A model generated the notes under the pieces. The model was not told the DNA's origin, made no database searches, and saw nothing but the letters and a program-made list of their open reading frames with translations. A DNA stretch of 64,000 bases. Source: Citrus sinensis. Its lineage: Eukaryota > Streptophyta > Magnoliopsida > Sapindales > Rutaceae. A program made the position numbers and the translations under genes. This document shows positions 35,101-46,515 of the stretch, one piece after another; position 1 is the stretch's first letter, and each line of letters starts with the position of its first letter. The stretch is taken from contig NC_068561.1 of assembly GCF_022201045.2 (NCBI RefSeq), forward strand, positions 18,974,501-19,038,500, read 5' to 3'.

Positions 35101-35861
35101 TTCTACCTAACTCTGGAAGTACATTAGTAAAACATTCCCATTTTATTCGGCCAATAACTTTTTGCAGATTATTTACCCACTTATGCATGAAAACAGTGAT
35201 TACATTCCTCAACAGCTACAGAGAATAAAAGCCACGGCACTTTCAAGATACCGAAACATACCCACATTTACTAAACAAAAGAGATTTAATTTTAAAAAAA
35301 AAAATTGCAGAGTGGATTAAGCACTGACCAAGTGAAAAGCTGACCAAGCGAAGTAAGAGCAACAGAATGAACTCCACCAAGAGCAATACCACGAACAGGA
35401 TCATCCAAATAAGGATTCAAAGTAGGCACAAACGCAGCATCCTCATGCCCAAATCCAAGCCGCCCGCCATCTCCTTTGCCCCAAATCCACAACTTCCCGT
35501 TCACCACCAACCCAGAATGAAACAACCCACATGAAATCCCAATATCCACTTCACCGTTTTTATTCCAGTCATGATTACAGTCGCTAACAAGCTTGCCTGG
35601 AGTCTGTGCGAGAAAATAGGGTTCAGACAAAATGAGATTTGCAACTGGGCCAGGGTAAAGTCCCGATTCTTCAGTGCCTACGCCAAGTTGGCCAGAGGCG
35701 CCTCGGCCCCATGAGAGGACCTGGAGAGTTACGGCGTTCTTTCGGTCCTCATTTGGGTTGTCGATTTCTGGGTTTTTGTAGAGAGTGGGAACTTTGTATC
35801 TGGTGGGTGATGAAGAAGAGACGCTGCGAGTGAGAGTTGTGAGGCGTTGGCGAAGAAGCAT
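32134..35861 (-). CDS. RUG3: RCC1-repeat protein, RUG3-like (mitochondrial)
   Basis: Six exons on the minus strand: 35861-35329, 34750-34611, 33998-33804, 33288-33160, 33061-32906 and 32321-32134. All have GT/AG borders, and together they give exactly 1,341 bases, or 446 residues plus stop. The N-terminus (MLLRQRLTTLTRSVSSSSP) is basic and hydroxylated, like a mitochondrial presequence. RCC1 repeats follow (LSWGRGASGQLGVG, LWIWGKGDGGRLGFG, YTWGRDEGEGRLGLGPGRG, LWNWGANSNYELGRG, FSWGYGGHGQLG, LYMWGNAKDSQLG), forming a seven-bladed propeller. The sequence agrees closely with Arabidopsis RUG3 (At5g60870), needed for nad2 mRNA splicing and complex I assembly. Orthology is from remembered similarity; the frame reconstruction is seen directly. 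A Mutator-like element begins 130 bp upstream of the ATG. Confidence 0.93.
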
Positions 35862-36664
35862 TGAAGTTGAAGAATTTTAAATTTGTGTGTGACAAAAGCC
35901 AAAGTTGAAGCAGTGAAATTACCGGCTTTGGCTTCGGTTCAGTTCCAAGTTTAGGTTTTGAATGTGAAATTGCAGCAGAGTTGCTAACAGGTGCCAATTG
36001 CGGCCGGTACACCTCCATACTTCAAAAATTATCTCAATACCCTAAAATTTGTTTTTGCCAAAATTTTCATTAATACCCTTTAAAGACTGATAGAAAATTA
36101 CTAATCTATCCTCATTTTAAAACATTTCAACTCAACGAACAGCTCCTCTCCATTCTCTACTAAAGCAAACAAACACTCATCTGCTGCAATTCCCTCCACT
36201 ATCAAACTCAAACAAACAAACACTATAATTCCCTCACCGGCATCACCTCTACCGAAAACAAACATTCATTCTCCATACATGGTAAATCAAACTTCAACAC
36301 GAGCAAACTAAGCCTGAGAAGGGAAGCTGCCACAACTAAGAAAGTGAAGCATAGTTCGTCACTACATAATCGCCGGAGAGAGTTGAACATTTACTGTAAA
36401 ATTATCAGATTATAACTAGTTGAGACAAGTAATTCCATGTAATTAGTTTTCTTGTTAATATTCAAGGGAAAAAAACAAAAAGTTAGGGTTTTATATTGAA
36501 AAAATCGATTAATTAGTTGTGGGTCTCTCATAACATGTTTGAAAACAAATTTCTAGTTGTTTTGCTGCATGCAAATTGTGAAAAATTAATGGATTGTGCT
36601 GATTATAATTTTGTTATGTAACACAAGATTTGGTCGTGTAAGGTTATGTAAGATTCAAGGTTGT

Positions 36665-36833
36665 GTATTACACGATCTTCATGTATTGCACGATTACACG
36701 ATCTTCATGTATTGCACGATTACACGACCTTTATGTATTACACGTTTACACGACCTTCATGTATTGCATGTTTATACGACCTTCATGTATTATACAATTA
36801 CACGATCTTCTTGTATTACACAATTACACGACC
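36665..36833. repeat. Tandem repeat inside Mutator-like element, block 1
   Basis: About seven units of roughly 24 bp based on TTACACGACCTTCATGTATTG, with drift (ATCTTC/ACCTTC, GCACGA/ACACAA). Confidence 0.88.
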
Positions 36834-37662
36834 TTAAATTCCACATTTTATTTTTTGTCAATAGAATCTACACATTACATTTAGTTTAATTAGGCTCACA
36901 ATAAATTGGAATGGTGCATATACATTTATCTGGTGAAATGTCATTAGTTAGAGAGATTCTTAATTTCCAATTATAAGCCATGTTAAGTCATGATATGTCT
37001 AGTTATGAGTGAAAATATTTTATCATTGCGAATGGTGTTCTTATGTGTATAACATTACATTAATTTCCTATAGTTGATATTTTTTTTTGTTAATTGATTT
37101 CATGGATTAATTATATGCAGGCATTCCTCATGTATGCTTGTATGCTTGGCCAGAGGAAGAAAGCACTTTGAAGATTAAAAAAAAAAAATTAAATGGCTGT
37201 AATATGTTTAATTACGACTTTAAAATTACACTAATTTTTCCATTAATCATTAGATTAATTTAGTTCTTTAAAGACTTAATTTGTGCTAAGAATTTATATT
37301 TGCTGCTATGCAGAAAATGTCAATGAAAATTATTAAAAAAAAGAAGTGAAATTAAATTAGAATCTAAAAAAATTCTACATCATCATTGGTTTGAATTGTA
37401 ACTGGTGGCATAGGATCAGATGTCTTAAGTTTGAACTTCATTGTGATTTCGAATTCCGAAGTATCTATATCAATAACTTCAGCTATCTTCTCCACCAATT
37501 CGGCATATGTTGTCGATCACAGTATCATTATCCCTTTAGCCTTTGAACCTTTGAACTTATACTCGTCATTTTACTCAATCCATTCACCATTGAAGATAAT
37601 ATGCACACGTACCAAAACCATATATGATGATACAATAATATTAAATTTCATATACAAGTAAC

Positions 37663-37865
37663 TACACGACCTACATAACCTACACGACTATATTACTTAC
37701 ACGACTTACACGACTATATTTCTTACATGACCTACACGACTATATTTCTTACATGACCTACATGACTATATTTCTTACGTGACCTACACGACTTACACGA
37801 CTATATTACTTACACGACCTACATGACTAACTATATGACGTACACGGTATCAAAAGAATGCACGA
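37663..37865. repeat. Tandem repeat inside Mutator-like element, block 2
   Basis: Degenerate units such as TTACACGACTATATTTC and TTACATGACCTACACGAC. They share the TTACACGACCT core with block 1, 0.8 kb away, in the same orientation. Confidence 0.85.
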
Positions 37866-38373
37866 CTCGAAACATTTTCGCCATAAATAAGTTATATTGC
37901 TGAAAAAAATAATTAAACAACCTACATCGCATATATTTCTATGTATAAGAAAAAATGGTGAAAATAAAACATTGTAATGTGAGGAAAATTTCTAAATTTT
38001 CCTAAAAATTAAAAAATTTAAAACTCAACAACATTAACATACCTTATTGGGTTGTTTAATAAGCAATGCACCTTTAAAGAAAGATTGGGTGTTAAAAAAA
38101 TGAATACATAATTGTATTTGTGTAAGAAGTTATGAGAGATTTTGAGAGATTCTAAGAGATTTTGAAAGAATCGACAGCAAAAATAGATTTTGGTGAAAGA
38201 AATGAGGAAAGAAATATGAAGACAATTCATTGAGTGAATTTGATGCATTCATTAAGGGTATTTCCGACTTTGCTCACATTTGTTAGGGTATCCATGAAAA
38301 TAAAAAAGGGAGGGGGTATTTAAATAATTTTGAAACTATTAAAGGGTATTTAATTAAAAACCCCTGCTAACAG

Positions 38374-39242
38374 AGTCTACATAGAAGATGAAACATGATT
38401 TTGGGAAAAACATAAAAATAAAAATTTGTGTTCAACGACCTGTCGGTTTAACTTTTATTGGTTATACAACATGACAGTCGTTTGATTTTTTTTTTTTAAT
38501 ACAACATTTGGTACGTCTTTTACTCGGAAGTAAAAGTGTTACGATGAGTCGGTTTAATTTGTAAAGAATATCCCTCATGCGGTGTGAACTTTTCATTCGA
38601 CGTGAAGGTTGTACGACATGTCAGTTTAAACTTTAGGCTGGTGTAATTGCAGGGTGCGATTTTTTCACTCCACAATGTGTAAATTCACCCCTTTATATAT
38701 ATATATATATATATAACACATTATTTGAAAATTTTAAGCTAATGTAAAATTTTAAACAATTAATTAATTGTGTCATACTCTTTACATAAGTTTATTTACT
38801 GATCACTAATGTTGCTTTAATACAATTTTTATTTTATTATTTTATTTTTATAATACGAAGGACTAAATTATTTAAAATATATGCTTTTGTGTCATAAATT
38901 TAAATAATTAAAGAGGATTTAAATGGTGAATATCACCACCCAAATTTAAATAAAAATAATAATACTTAAATCCCTTTTGAACATAAATTACATGTAAGGA
39001 CAATATTTTACATTTTTTAGTCTATTGGTACACGACAATCACCCTTTGAAGATTGAAGTCCCATAAAACTTTATGTTTTAGACAAAATTAATTTGAGTTC
39101 AAAAAATTACTTTAAAAAATTGTTCATATTTAAACTCGATAAAATATTAGATTAAACTTTAAAGAAAAAAATTACATGACATATTTATTGATTTTAAACA
39201 TTAGGAACCTACAAGAATATCTAAATTAACTTTATGATAGCA
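38374..39242. other. AT-rich intergenic sequence, no gene
   Basis: Contains a short (AT)n run at about 38694-38715. No frame or repeat that I can classify. Confidence 0.5.
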
Positions 39243-40418
39243 TGTTATTTGTCATCGCCATAGACCATGATGGCGATGCCAAAGCCTAGTTTATGGCCTT
39301 GTGCCAAGTCGTGGCAGTAACATGGGCGTGCTTGGAAGTAACATGAAAGTAAGGCAAGACTAGTGCGAGGACTGGGATGTGACAGCAAGTGCAAGCTATT
39401 GAGAAAAGCGCAAGGGAGCACGCACAAGAGCGTTTACTGCCTCTCTCAAGCACATAGGCACCCGACTGCGCGGGGCGCATGGGGCGCACACACATGCCAA
39501 GTGGAGAAAATGCGAGATAACACTAGATAGTAGCGCAAAAGCATGTAGAGGTAGCGTGCAAACATGCAACACAAGGGAGCGGGGGCCAAACTATGCGAAT
39601 ATGAGAGGCTTTCAAATTACAGACATAGGCTGTGTTCAGGCAATGGGGGTTGAATGTGGAGTATATTGGCTGGAATTCTCTGGAAATGGGTCCTAAAAAC
39701 TAGCATGAGTGGGTAGTTATTTGTGTTATTAGTGGAAGATCATGGCCTTGTAATACATGGCTAGAAAAGTGGAGACGAAGGAAGTGGGTAGTGGCGGTTA
39801 CTCATCAAGGGAAATGGATAGCAGCGATTACTCATCACTTATTTGCTTCTAGGCTAGTGGGTGGCGGCCGCCTTATCTTTGGGGGAGTGGAGATGTGTTT
39901 CCTCACATCATGCTTAGTGATACCTAGTTTTGGGGAAAAGAATTGAAGTGGTGCAAAGGCAGCGCACCATCTTGCCTTGGCAAATAAGGGTGTCATTAGC
40001 AACTTGTACATATAGTAAGGGTGAACGTGTGTTTTGGGGGATCCAGATTCTAGTAAAGAGAGAGTGGAGTCCTTGAGCGCACAAAACTTGAGAGCTATAT
40101 TGTAATCTTTTCTTATTGAGTAATAGAAAAATTGGGGGTCAGTGCTTCTGTAAAAGTTAAACATTGTGTTCTTGTTGCTTTGTGATTGGTATAATTAGTC
40201 TCTTACGAGAACCTCTATTGCAAGTCTTGCAGGTGTCTTCCTTTGTGTTTAACTCACTTCTGTGAAGTGTTGTTGGAGTGGTTGGCTAAGTGAGGACTTA
40301 TCACCATCATGTGAGTTGCCACACTTACGAGAAAAGCCCAGTGATATTAGTCCCTTGAGTGTAGCTCAACTGAACATGAATGAAGTCTGTGACTGTGGTC
40401 ACTTGAGTTTAAGTAACA
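39243..40418. mobile_element. Possible solo LTR (about 1.18 kb)
   Basis: Begins TGTTATTT and ends AAGTAACA, an 8-bp imperfect inverted terminus of TG...CA type. It is less AT-rich than its surroundings. Near the right part is a TATATTGTAATCTTTTCTTA and GAGTAATAGAAAA stretch typical of an LTR R/U5 region. The flanks share only four bases (ATAG), so the target duplication is weak. No internal retroelement region adjoins it. No coding frame is supported. Confidence 0.4.
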
Positions 40419-40625
40419 ATAGAAGGTAAAAATTAGTATTTAGTGGGTAAAATTTCTCATTTACGTTGTAATTTAAACCTCAATAAAAGAAAAAAATGTG
40501 CTAGCATAGTCTATAAAAATTTAATCCTAAATATTTGAAGAAAATTAACCCCACTAATGCACAAGAGAGCTCCATGTGTCCTCCTATTATGATGAATACG
40601 CATCCTACTTAAACACATATCATAT

Positions 40626-40825
40626 GAGTAATGATACAGCCACAAACTCTTGTACAAACTTATTTTGTACAAACTGACGTGGCATTAATTCATTGGTTGA
40701 ATGAAAATATAAATTAATAAAAACAAATCATGTGGGCCAAGTAATATTTAATTCAACCAATCTTATCATGCCACATCAGTTTGTAAAAAATAAATTTATA
40801 CAAAAATTTATGACTGTATTATATC
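40626..40825. mobile_element. Foldback MITE, family copy 1 (about 200 bp)
   Basis: Starts GAGTAATGATACAGCCACAA and folds onto its right end (TTTGTAAAAAATAAATTTATACAAAAATTTATGACTGTATTATATCA). The same family occurs at 44928-45128. The inner arms include TACAAACTGACGTGGCA against TGCCACATCAGTTTGTA. No coding capacity. Confidence 0.75.
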
Positions 40826-42270
40826 ACGGAGTCCAACCATATTGCCTTTTAAATTACTAACCGAAATAGTTTGTCTTATTATAAATGAGCCGTTGGATTT
40901 AAGGCATTCCAATCTATGTGAATACAAAGGACAAATAGATATTATGATGGGAAATCGGCAAAGCCGGTGCGGCGAAAATCGTAGATACAAAATTTCCATT
41001 TTACCAAAAAAAAATTGGAAATTTAAATTAGAAAGTAGAAACCGCTACTAAATTCCCGAATATAATTTTCGTCGAGGCCCACAAATCGTTGGAAATCCAA
41101 CCTAATCTGAGTTCATTAAATGAACAATCCATTCCTAGATGCAACAGTTATGAAAGGTTTGACTTTAAGATCAGAGGTCTGGGAGGTTTGGTTTATATTT
41201 GATTAAAACTATTTTAAATTGTATTTCAGTGCCGTGTTGGGCAGGATGATGATCTTCGCAGGCCTAGAGTACACTTCATTAACTTTTGCATCAGCCACGG
41301 CCAATGTTGTTTCCATCCATTACCTTTCTTGGCAGCTGTACTCAGGTATCAACATGCATCGAATAGGGGGAAAAAAAGAGATCCTTTTCTGGTGATTCGG
41401 ATTATCCATTTTGGAATTCATATTCTATCAGACTATCACTCATCTCTCCTTTGCTAATGCCTACTAAAATAAATGTTCTTTAGTCAATATCACGTTTGAG
41501 CCAATTATCTAATTAGTTTTTATAATTTAAAAAAAAAATTAAAAAGTCCCTACATCTATGTTTATGTTAAAATCTATCTAATTATTTTATATTTTTCACC
41601 AATTTTATGTTAGATTTATACGAATTTTAAATTACATCAAAGAAAAAAAGTATCATTTTAATCTTTAAAAATATATCTAATAGCTACAAATAACAATTTT
41701 TTTTTGATAATTTTAAAAATATATGGAGTAACTTGACTCAATCTGCAAGGACTAAAGGATCATTTAATTATCCTTTAATATTATTGTTGTTACCTGCCCT
41801 TCTCGCATGTGTACTAATTGAAGAAGAGGGGTTGGAGATATGCGTATGTTAGAAAATTGAATCTCTACTGTTATTATCATTATTTAAAAACTCGAATCTC
41901 TACTACTATCATTGTTATTGTTTTGAACACAAGAATATTTTACTTTGATCGTTTTAGAATGGAAAGATTAGACATATCTAGACTGAGCGCCCAAGCAAAG
42001 ATTGCGGGGACTCTTGTTGCCCTTGGTGGAGCAATTCTTTCAGCTTCGTACAAAGGCATTTTAGTAATTTCACCACATCGTCGGCATGGAAATCGGACTG
42101 ACGACATTTCAAAAGTGTTCTTGGACGGGCATTGGATTAAAGGCTCTCTCGTGCTCTTCATATCATACCTTTCACTTGCAGGTTTCTTCTTCTTACGGGT
42201 GATTGATTTTATAATTAATTTTTTTTAAAATTTGGATTGAAATTAAACCTTCTCAAATGTAAAGGTCTTA

Positions 42271-42460
42271 TAGCCCGTTTGGGAGTGTGGTGAGGTAGGT
42301 AGGCTTTAGCAACCTATCTACTAAGGTGTTTGGTAACACTTGTAACTGGACTTTACCAGCTTAGCAAATTTATTTTCTTAACTTCTACTCCAGAATTGTA
42401 GCTTTTACTCCACAGCAGTTGCAGCTTAAAAGGTAGAGCACCTCACTCCCAAACACATTC
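42271..42460. mobile_element. PIF/Harbinger-type MITE in intron 4 of copy A
   Basis: The ends TAGCCCGTTTGGGAGTG and CACTCCCAAACACATTC are inverted repeats (13 bases matched at the core). The 3-bp direct repeat TTA flanks both sides (42268-42270 and 42461-42463). TTA/TWA target duplications mark PIF/Harbinger elements. 190 bp, non-coding. Confidence 0.65.
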
Positions 42461-43594
42461 TTAGAAACTAGTTTAAGAAGTTAGCTTCCTTTCATGATTT
42501 CAATTCTTATGTCTTTAAAGATTCTATGTCACTTGTTCATTATTGATAGTATATGCTCAAGATTGACTACCATAATATTCTAATCTAATAACCATCAATT
42601 TGTCATGCAAATTTTAAATGTATATAAAAGTTCAAATCATGGAAGAATTTTTAAGATATGCGAATTTTTAAGATATGCATACTCCCACTAATGTAGGATT
42701 CTTGTCATGTGTACTTTTAAACAATTATATAAAAGTAAATACACACATGACAAAAATCCAACGAATAAAAAAGTATAAGTTGAAAGCATTACAAATTATT
42801 TCTATACATAATTACCGTCATTAAATTAATTTTGTTTTCCTATAAACACACACGCAACATAAGTAAAATACTGCAAAAATCTTCAAGAGAAACGCTAACA
42901 TGACAAACTCCATGAGTAAGAAATTAATAAGCATGACATCAGTACAACCCAGTACAAGCGAAGGCATAAAGCCAATGCATGCGTGCATCTTCTTAATCAT
43001 TCATATTAAATTATCATCAAATGTTTTCAACTCGATCAGCATTGAAAATAATACAAACCATGCATGAAAGTCTCTAATATAACATAAAGTGCATAAATTA
43101 AGCTTTTCTAATTTAATTTGTATATATGAATATATATTAACTCCTATTTGTTTATAATTTTTGTGCAGGCATGGACAGTAAAGAAGTATCCAGCACCAAT
43201 AACTCTTACAGCATTAACTTGCTTGGCAGGAACTTTACTTGCAGGCTGCAGCAATCAAGACAGCAATTCTTGATCATAAACCTTCTTCATGGAGATTGTC
43301 GTGGAACATTACCCTTCTTGCTCCTCTTTATTCTGTAAGCCTTCTTTTACATTTTTTTATTTTTCAAAATATTAGAGCTTTTACAAATACAGATGTGTAA
43401 CTAGTTATTAAATGTGGACATCACAATGTTTTAAAATTTGAATGTGACCTTACATGAGGCTATATCTCTTCTATTCAATGGTAGGTTATCTGAGTTACTT
43501 TGAAAAATTAAATATTGTATCCTTTTGTGTAGGAAATTTTAGTCTTTGGAATCACACTGTATGCTCAAACATTGGTCATAAGAGGAAAGGGTCC

Positions 43595-43816
43595 AACCAA
43601 TAAAGTGTTGGCTTCACTGGTAATGGAGTCCCCTTAAGTGGCTTGACTGGGTTTACTCCCCAGTTCGAGTCGCAGGGAAGTCACTTTTGTTGGGAGAACC
43701 TGTGCCTCTCGGTTCGAGCGGAGACTTCTAATCTGGGTTGTGGTACGAGCTTAAAGGTGCCTCCCACAGTTGGGGCCCTCCCCAAGATACCTCGTGGTCA
43801 AAACAAAAAAAAAAAA
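43595..43816 (+). mobile_element. tRNA-derived SINE in exon 6 of copy A
   Basis: A 222-bp insert ending in a poly(A) run, flanked by a 14-bp direct repeat (AGAGGAAAGGGTCC at 43581-43594 and AGAGAAAAGGGTCC at 43817-43830; one mismatch). TGGCTTCACTGGT fits a pol III A box, and CAGTTCGAGTC and CGGTTCGAGC fit B boxes. Copies B and C have one uninterrupted AGAGAAAAGGGTCC at this site. Confidence 0.87.
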
Positions 43817-44440
43817 AGAGAAAAGGGTCCAGTTTTCATGACGGCATTTACTCCTTTGTCAACAGTTATTGCAGCTGTCACGGGGCTGCTTGTTTTGGGA
43901 GAAGAATTGCACTTGGGTGAGTGCGTACTTGAATCACAAAATCAAAATAACCAAAAGAGGAAAAATTATAGTTAATCAAAAATATTTCTTTAGTCCTCAT
44001 ATTATTTCTTGTTTTAAAAATGAGAGTTTGAGTCCTCATATTAGTCCTCATAACAATGAGAGTTTGAGTAGCCTCTCATTGTTTTAAAAAAAAATTATCC
44101 AAAAAATGATCTTGTTGTTACTTTTGTACATGTTGCATCTCACTTTTTAAGCCTAAAATAATTTCTATAGTATATAACTTGAAATTTAAATAAATATAAC
44201 GTGTAACACGTGAAAAATAAACTACAATTAGCTGCAACTTTAAATGAAACATATGTACAATGGAGACCTTTTGGCAATTTCTGAAAATACAAAAAATAAA
44301 TTCTGTAAATGACTCAAATTACAGACACTAATAAATGAATATGTACCTTTATTTTTTCTATCAGTTTAATTTCTATCCCTTTTTTTTTCTTTGTTTTTTG
44401 ACATTTTTTAGGATGCTGAGATCGATATTGATAGTTCTTA

Positions 44441-45342
44441 GTAGGGATGACAATGGGGTGAGGTGGGGGTGGGGAGGCCAACCCCATTCCCCACCCCATT
44501 AAAAATTTCGCCTCTATTCCCCCACCTTATTCCCCAATAAATTTAGTGGGATGGGGATAGGGAATCCCCACGTGGCGAATGATTTCTCCATCCCCACCAC
44601 ATTCTCCATTGATGTATTTTACAGTAGATATAGATACATGAGTTCAATAAATTAAAAATTAAAAACTTAAAGAAAATCATTATCATATTATAAGTATTTA
44701 CATTATTTTTAAAAAATCTCCAAATCTTTGAAATAATATCTTGAAACAATATCAAAATTGAAATATGTTTGAACAGAACAATATCTTAAGAGAGAAAAGA
44801 AAACATAACAATAATTTAGGTTAAATAAAGATTATAGTGTATGATTTTCTTTTAGTTGTAGTCCATTTATGCCAAGAAAAATAAAAAGAAAATTTATTAA
44901 CCAACATTGTAATTGATAAAACAAAAAGAGTAATGATATAACCACAAACTCTTGTACAAACCTATTTTATATAAATTGATGTGACGTTAATTCATTAATT
45001 GAATTAAATATCTCTTGGCCCACATGATTTATTTCTATTATTTATATTTTCATTCAACCAATGAATTAATGTCACATCAATTTGTACAAGATAAGTTTGT
45101 ACAAGAGTTTGTGGTTGTATCATGACTCAAACAAAATTATTAAATAAAAATTAGAAAAATTTTTTATATATAATGAGGATTAGGGTGAGGTGGGGAATAC
45201 AAACCAAACCCTACCCCATTAAGAGTTTGGGGATTATTTTTCCCCCATCCCTCACCTCATTCCCCACAAATTATTCAAAATTCACCCCATTTAGGATGGA
45301 ACTCCATAGGACCCCAAACCCATGAAGGATTTTTCCATCCCT
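44441..45342. mobile_element. hAT-type element in exon 7 of copy A
   Basis: About 900 bp, starting (G)TAGGGATGACAATGGGG and ending TTTTTCCATCCCTA, with G/C-rich subterminal GGGGTGGGGA / CCCCACCCC motifs in both orientations. The 8-bp direct repeat AGTTCTTA flanks it (44433-44440 and 45343-45350). The exact edge is ambiguous by one base. There is no transposase frame. A second MITE (44928-45128) is nested inside. Confidence 0.85.
44928..45128. mobile_element. Foldback MITE, family copy 2 (nested)
   Basis: Begins GAGTAATGATATAACCACAA and ends in the near-exact inverse (TTGTGGTTGTATCATGACTC); the terminal arms run for about 75 bases. The flanks share AAACAAAA, an 8-bp target duplication give or take one A, as for hAT-type MITEs. 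Same family as 40626-40825. It lies within the hAT-type element that interrupts exon 7 of copy A. Confidence 0.8.
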
Positions 45343-45445
45343 AGTTCTTATCTTGTTTGTAATTTAATGGGCAAAGGAATATGAGAGTAAAGGAAAAAAT
45401 TTGGAGATTGTGGAATCTGATAATGAGATCACTCTGGAGAAGTGA

Positions 45446-46473
45446 GAATATGGTAACTCTGTCCAAATTAATGGATCACTATTGTACAACTACAACCACA
45501 ACTTTATTAACGTCATCGTTAATGTTGTGGATCGAGATATCTCTCTACTTAAAAAAAAATCAAAATATAATGTGCAAAGTGAGAAATCATGATCTTCCAT
45601 TGTTTTATCTCAATTATCTTGTTTTCTTTCCCTTAATCATTTATGGTTATAAATTAAGTACGATCTTTGATTATTGAATCTTGTTGGTGAACACTGAGAA
45701 AATATAAAAAAAATTACATTTTATGGATATAAGATATGTTTTTAAGAATTATACAATTTCTACTTAATTTTGAAGTGTTGGTTAATACTATTAGGTGGGG
45801 ATATTCCCCCTCCACTCACTTTTTATATAATAATTTTATTTTTTAAAAAGATAAGAGATGGATAAGTCCAGAATAATTTTTTATTCTACTATATTTCAAA
45901 ATTTAAATTCAAATAGTCGATTAAATGTTACTAGAAAATTATTTGATGAAACTCTAGAAGTTTATAACACTTTTCTTTTTAATAAAAAATTTTGCATTTA
46001 CAATTCTACACTTCAGAGGTTAGATTTATATATATATATGGACAAGCTTTTAAACTATGTAGGTTAAGAGAGTTAGCTTTTACTACTATAAAACTGCATG
46101 ATTTTATCGTTCATTAAAAAATAAGCCTATTAAACCTTACAGCCTAAAAGCGTGTCTGTTTTAAAAAATAAAGGTGTTCACACCTGAGAATGATTATATA
46201 TGAAAATTAATTTTATTAAGCTGCATGATTTAACAACGTATCTGCATTAAAAAAAATAAGGGCGAGCGCACGATCTCTTCATAAGGTAACTAATTCTACG
46301 GCCACTCTACAAAAGAAATCTTTTTCATACTTCCTAAGCATCTTTCATACTTGTGGGGGTTGCTTTCTCCATCGATCTTTTGTTTGTGGGCTTTCATCCA
46401 CCATCTATACTCTTATTGAGAGCGACCGTAGTGTGTGGACGGATGACGACGATCAGAGTGTGTGTGCGTGTGC

Positions 46474-46515
<42 letters not shown>

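Larger units (their letters stand above)
35991..38364. mobile_element. Mutator-like non-autonomous element (2.37 kb)
   Basis: Flanked by the 9-bp direct repeat TGCTAACAG (35982-35990 and 38365-38373), the target duplication length of Mutator-like elements. The termini carry long degenerate inverted repeats: TACTTCAAAAATTATCTCAA with TACCCT on the left matches the reverse complement of the right end, TAGTTTCAAAATTATTTAAA with TACCCC. A further inner match is TTTTCATTAATACCC against TTTTCATGGATACCC. No transposase frame is visible inside; two CACGA-rich tandem repeat blocks are. It sits in the 5' leader or promoter of the RUG3-like gene. Confidence 0.78.
41160..45445 (+). pseudogene. WAT1-related transporter, copy A (pseudogene)
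   Basis: Homology to copies B and C starts in intron 2; exons 1 and 2 are missing. Exon 3 (41230-41345) is 116 bases instead of 117, with a frameshift after ATANV. Exon 4 (41958-42198) is the intact 241 bases and encodes [20 protein letters not shown]. Exon 5 (43169-43334) has 7 extra bases and shifts frame. Exon 6 (43533-43920) is split by a SINE at 43595-43816. Exon 7 (44412-45445) is split by a hAT-type element at 44441-45342. Splice borders survive, so it duplicated as genomic DNA and then decayed. The old parent encoded a multispanning EamA-family transporter. Confidence 0.92.

Noticed and set aside
36596..36889. 97- and 73-residue frames rich in Leu/His/Tyr
   Set aside because: Translations of the tandem repeat inside the Mutator-like element, open only because the unit lacks stops.
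36665..37865. CRISPR-like direct repeats
   Set aside because: Units are degenerate and contiguous without unique spacers, in a eukaryotic transposon.
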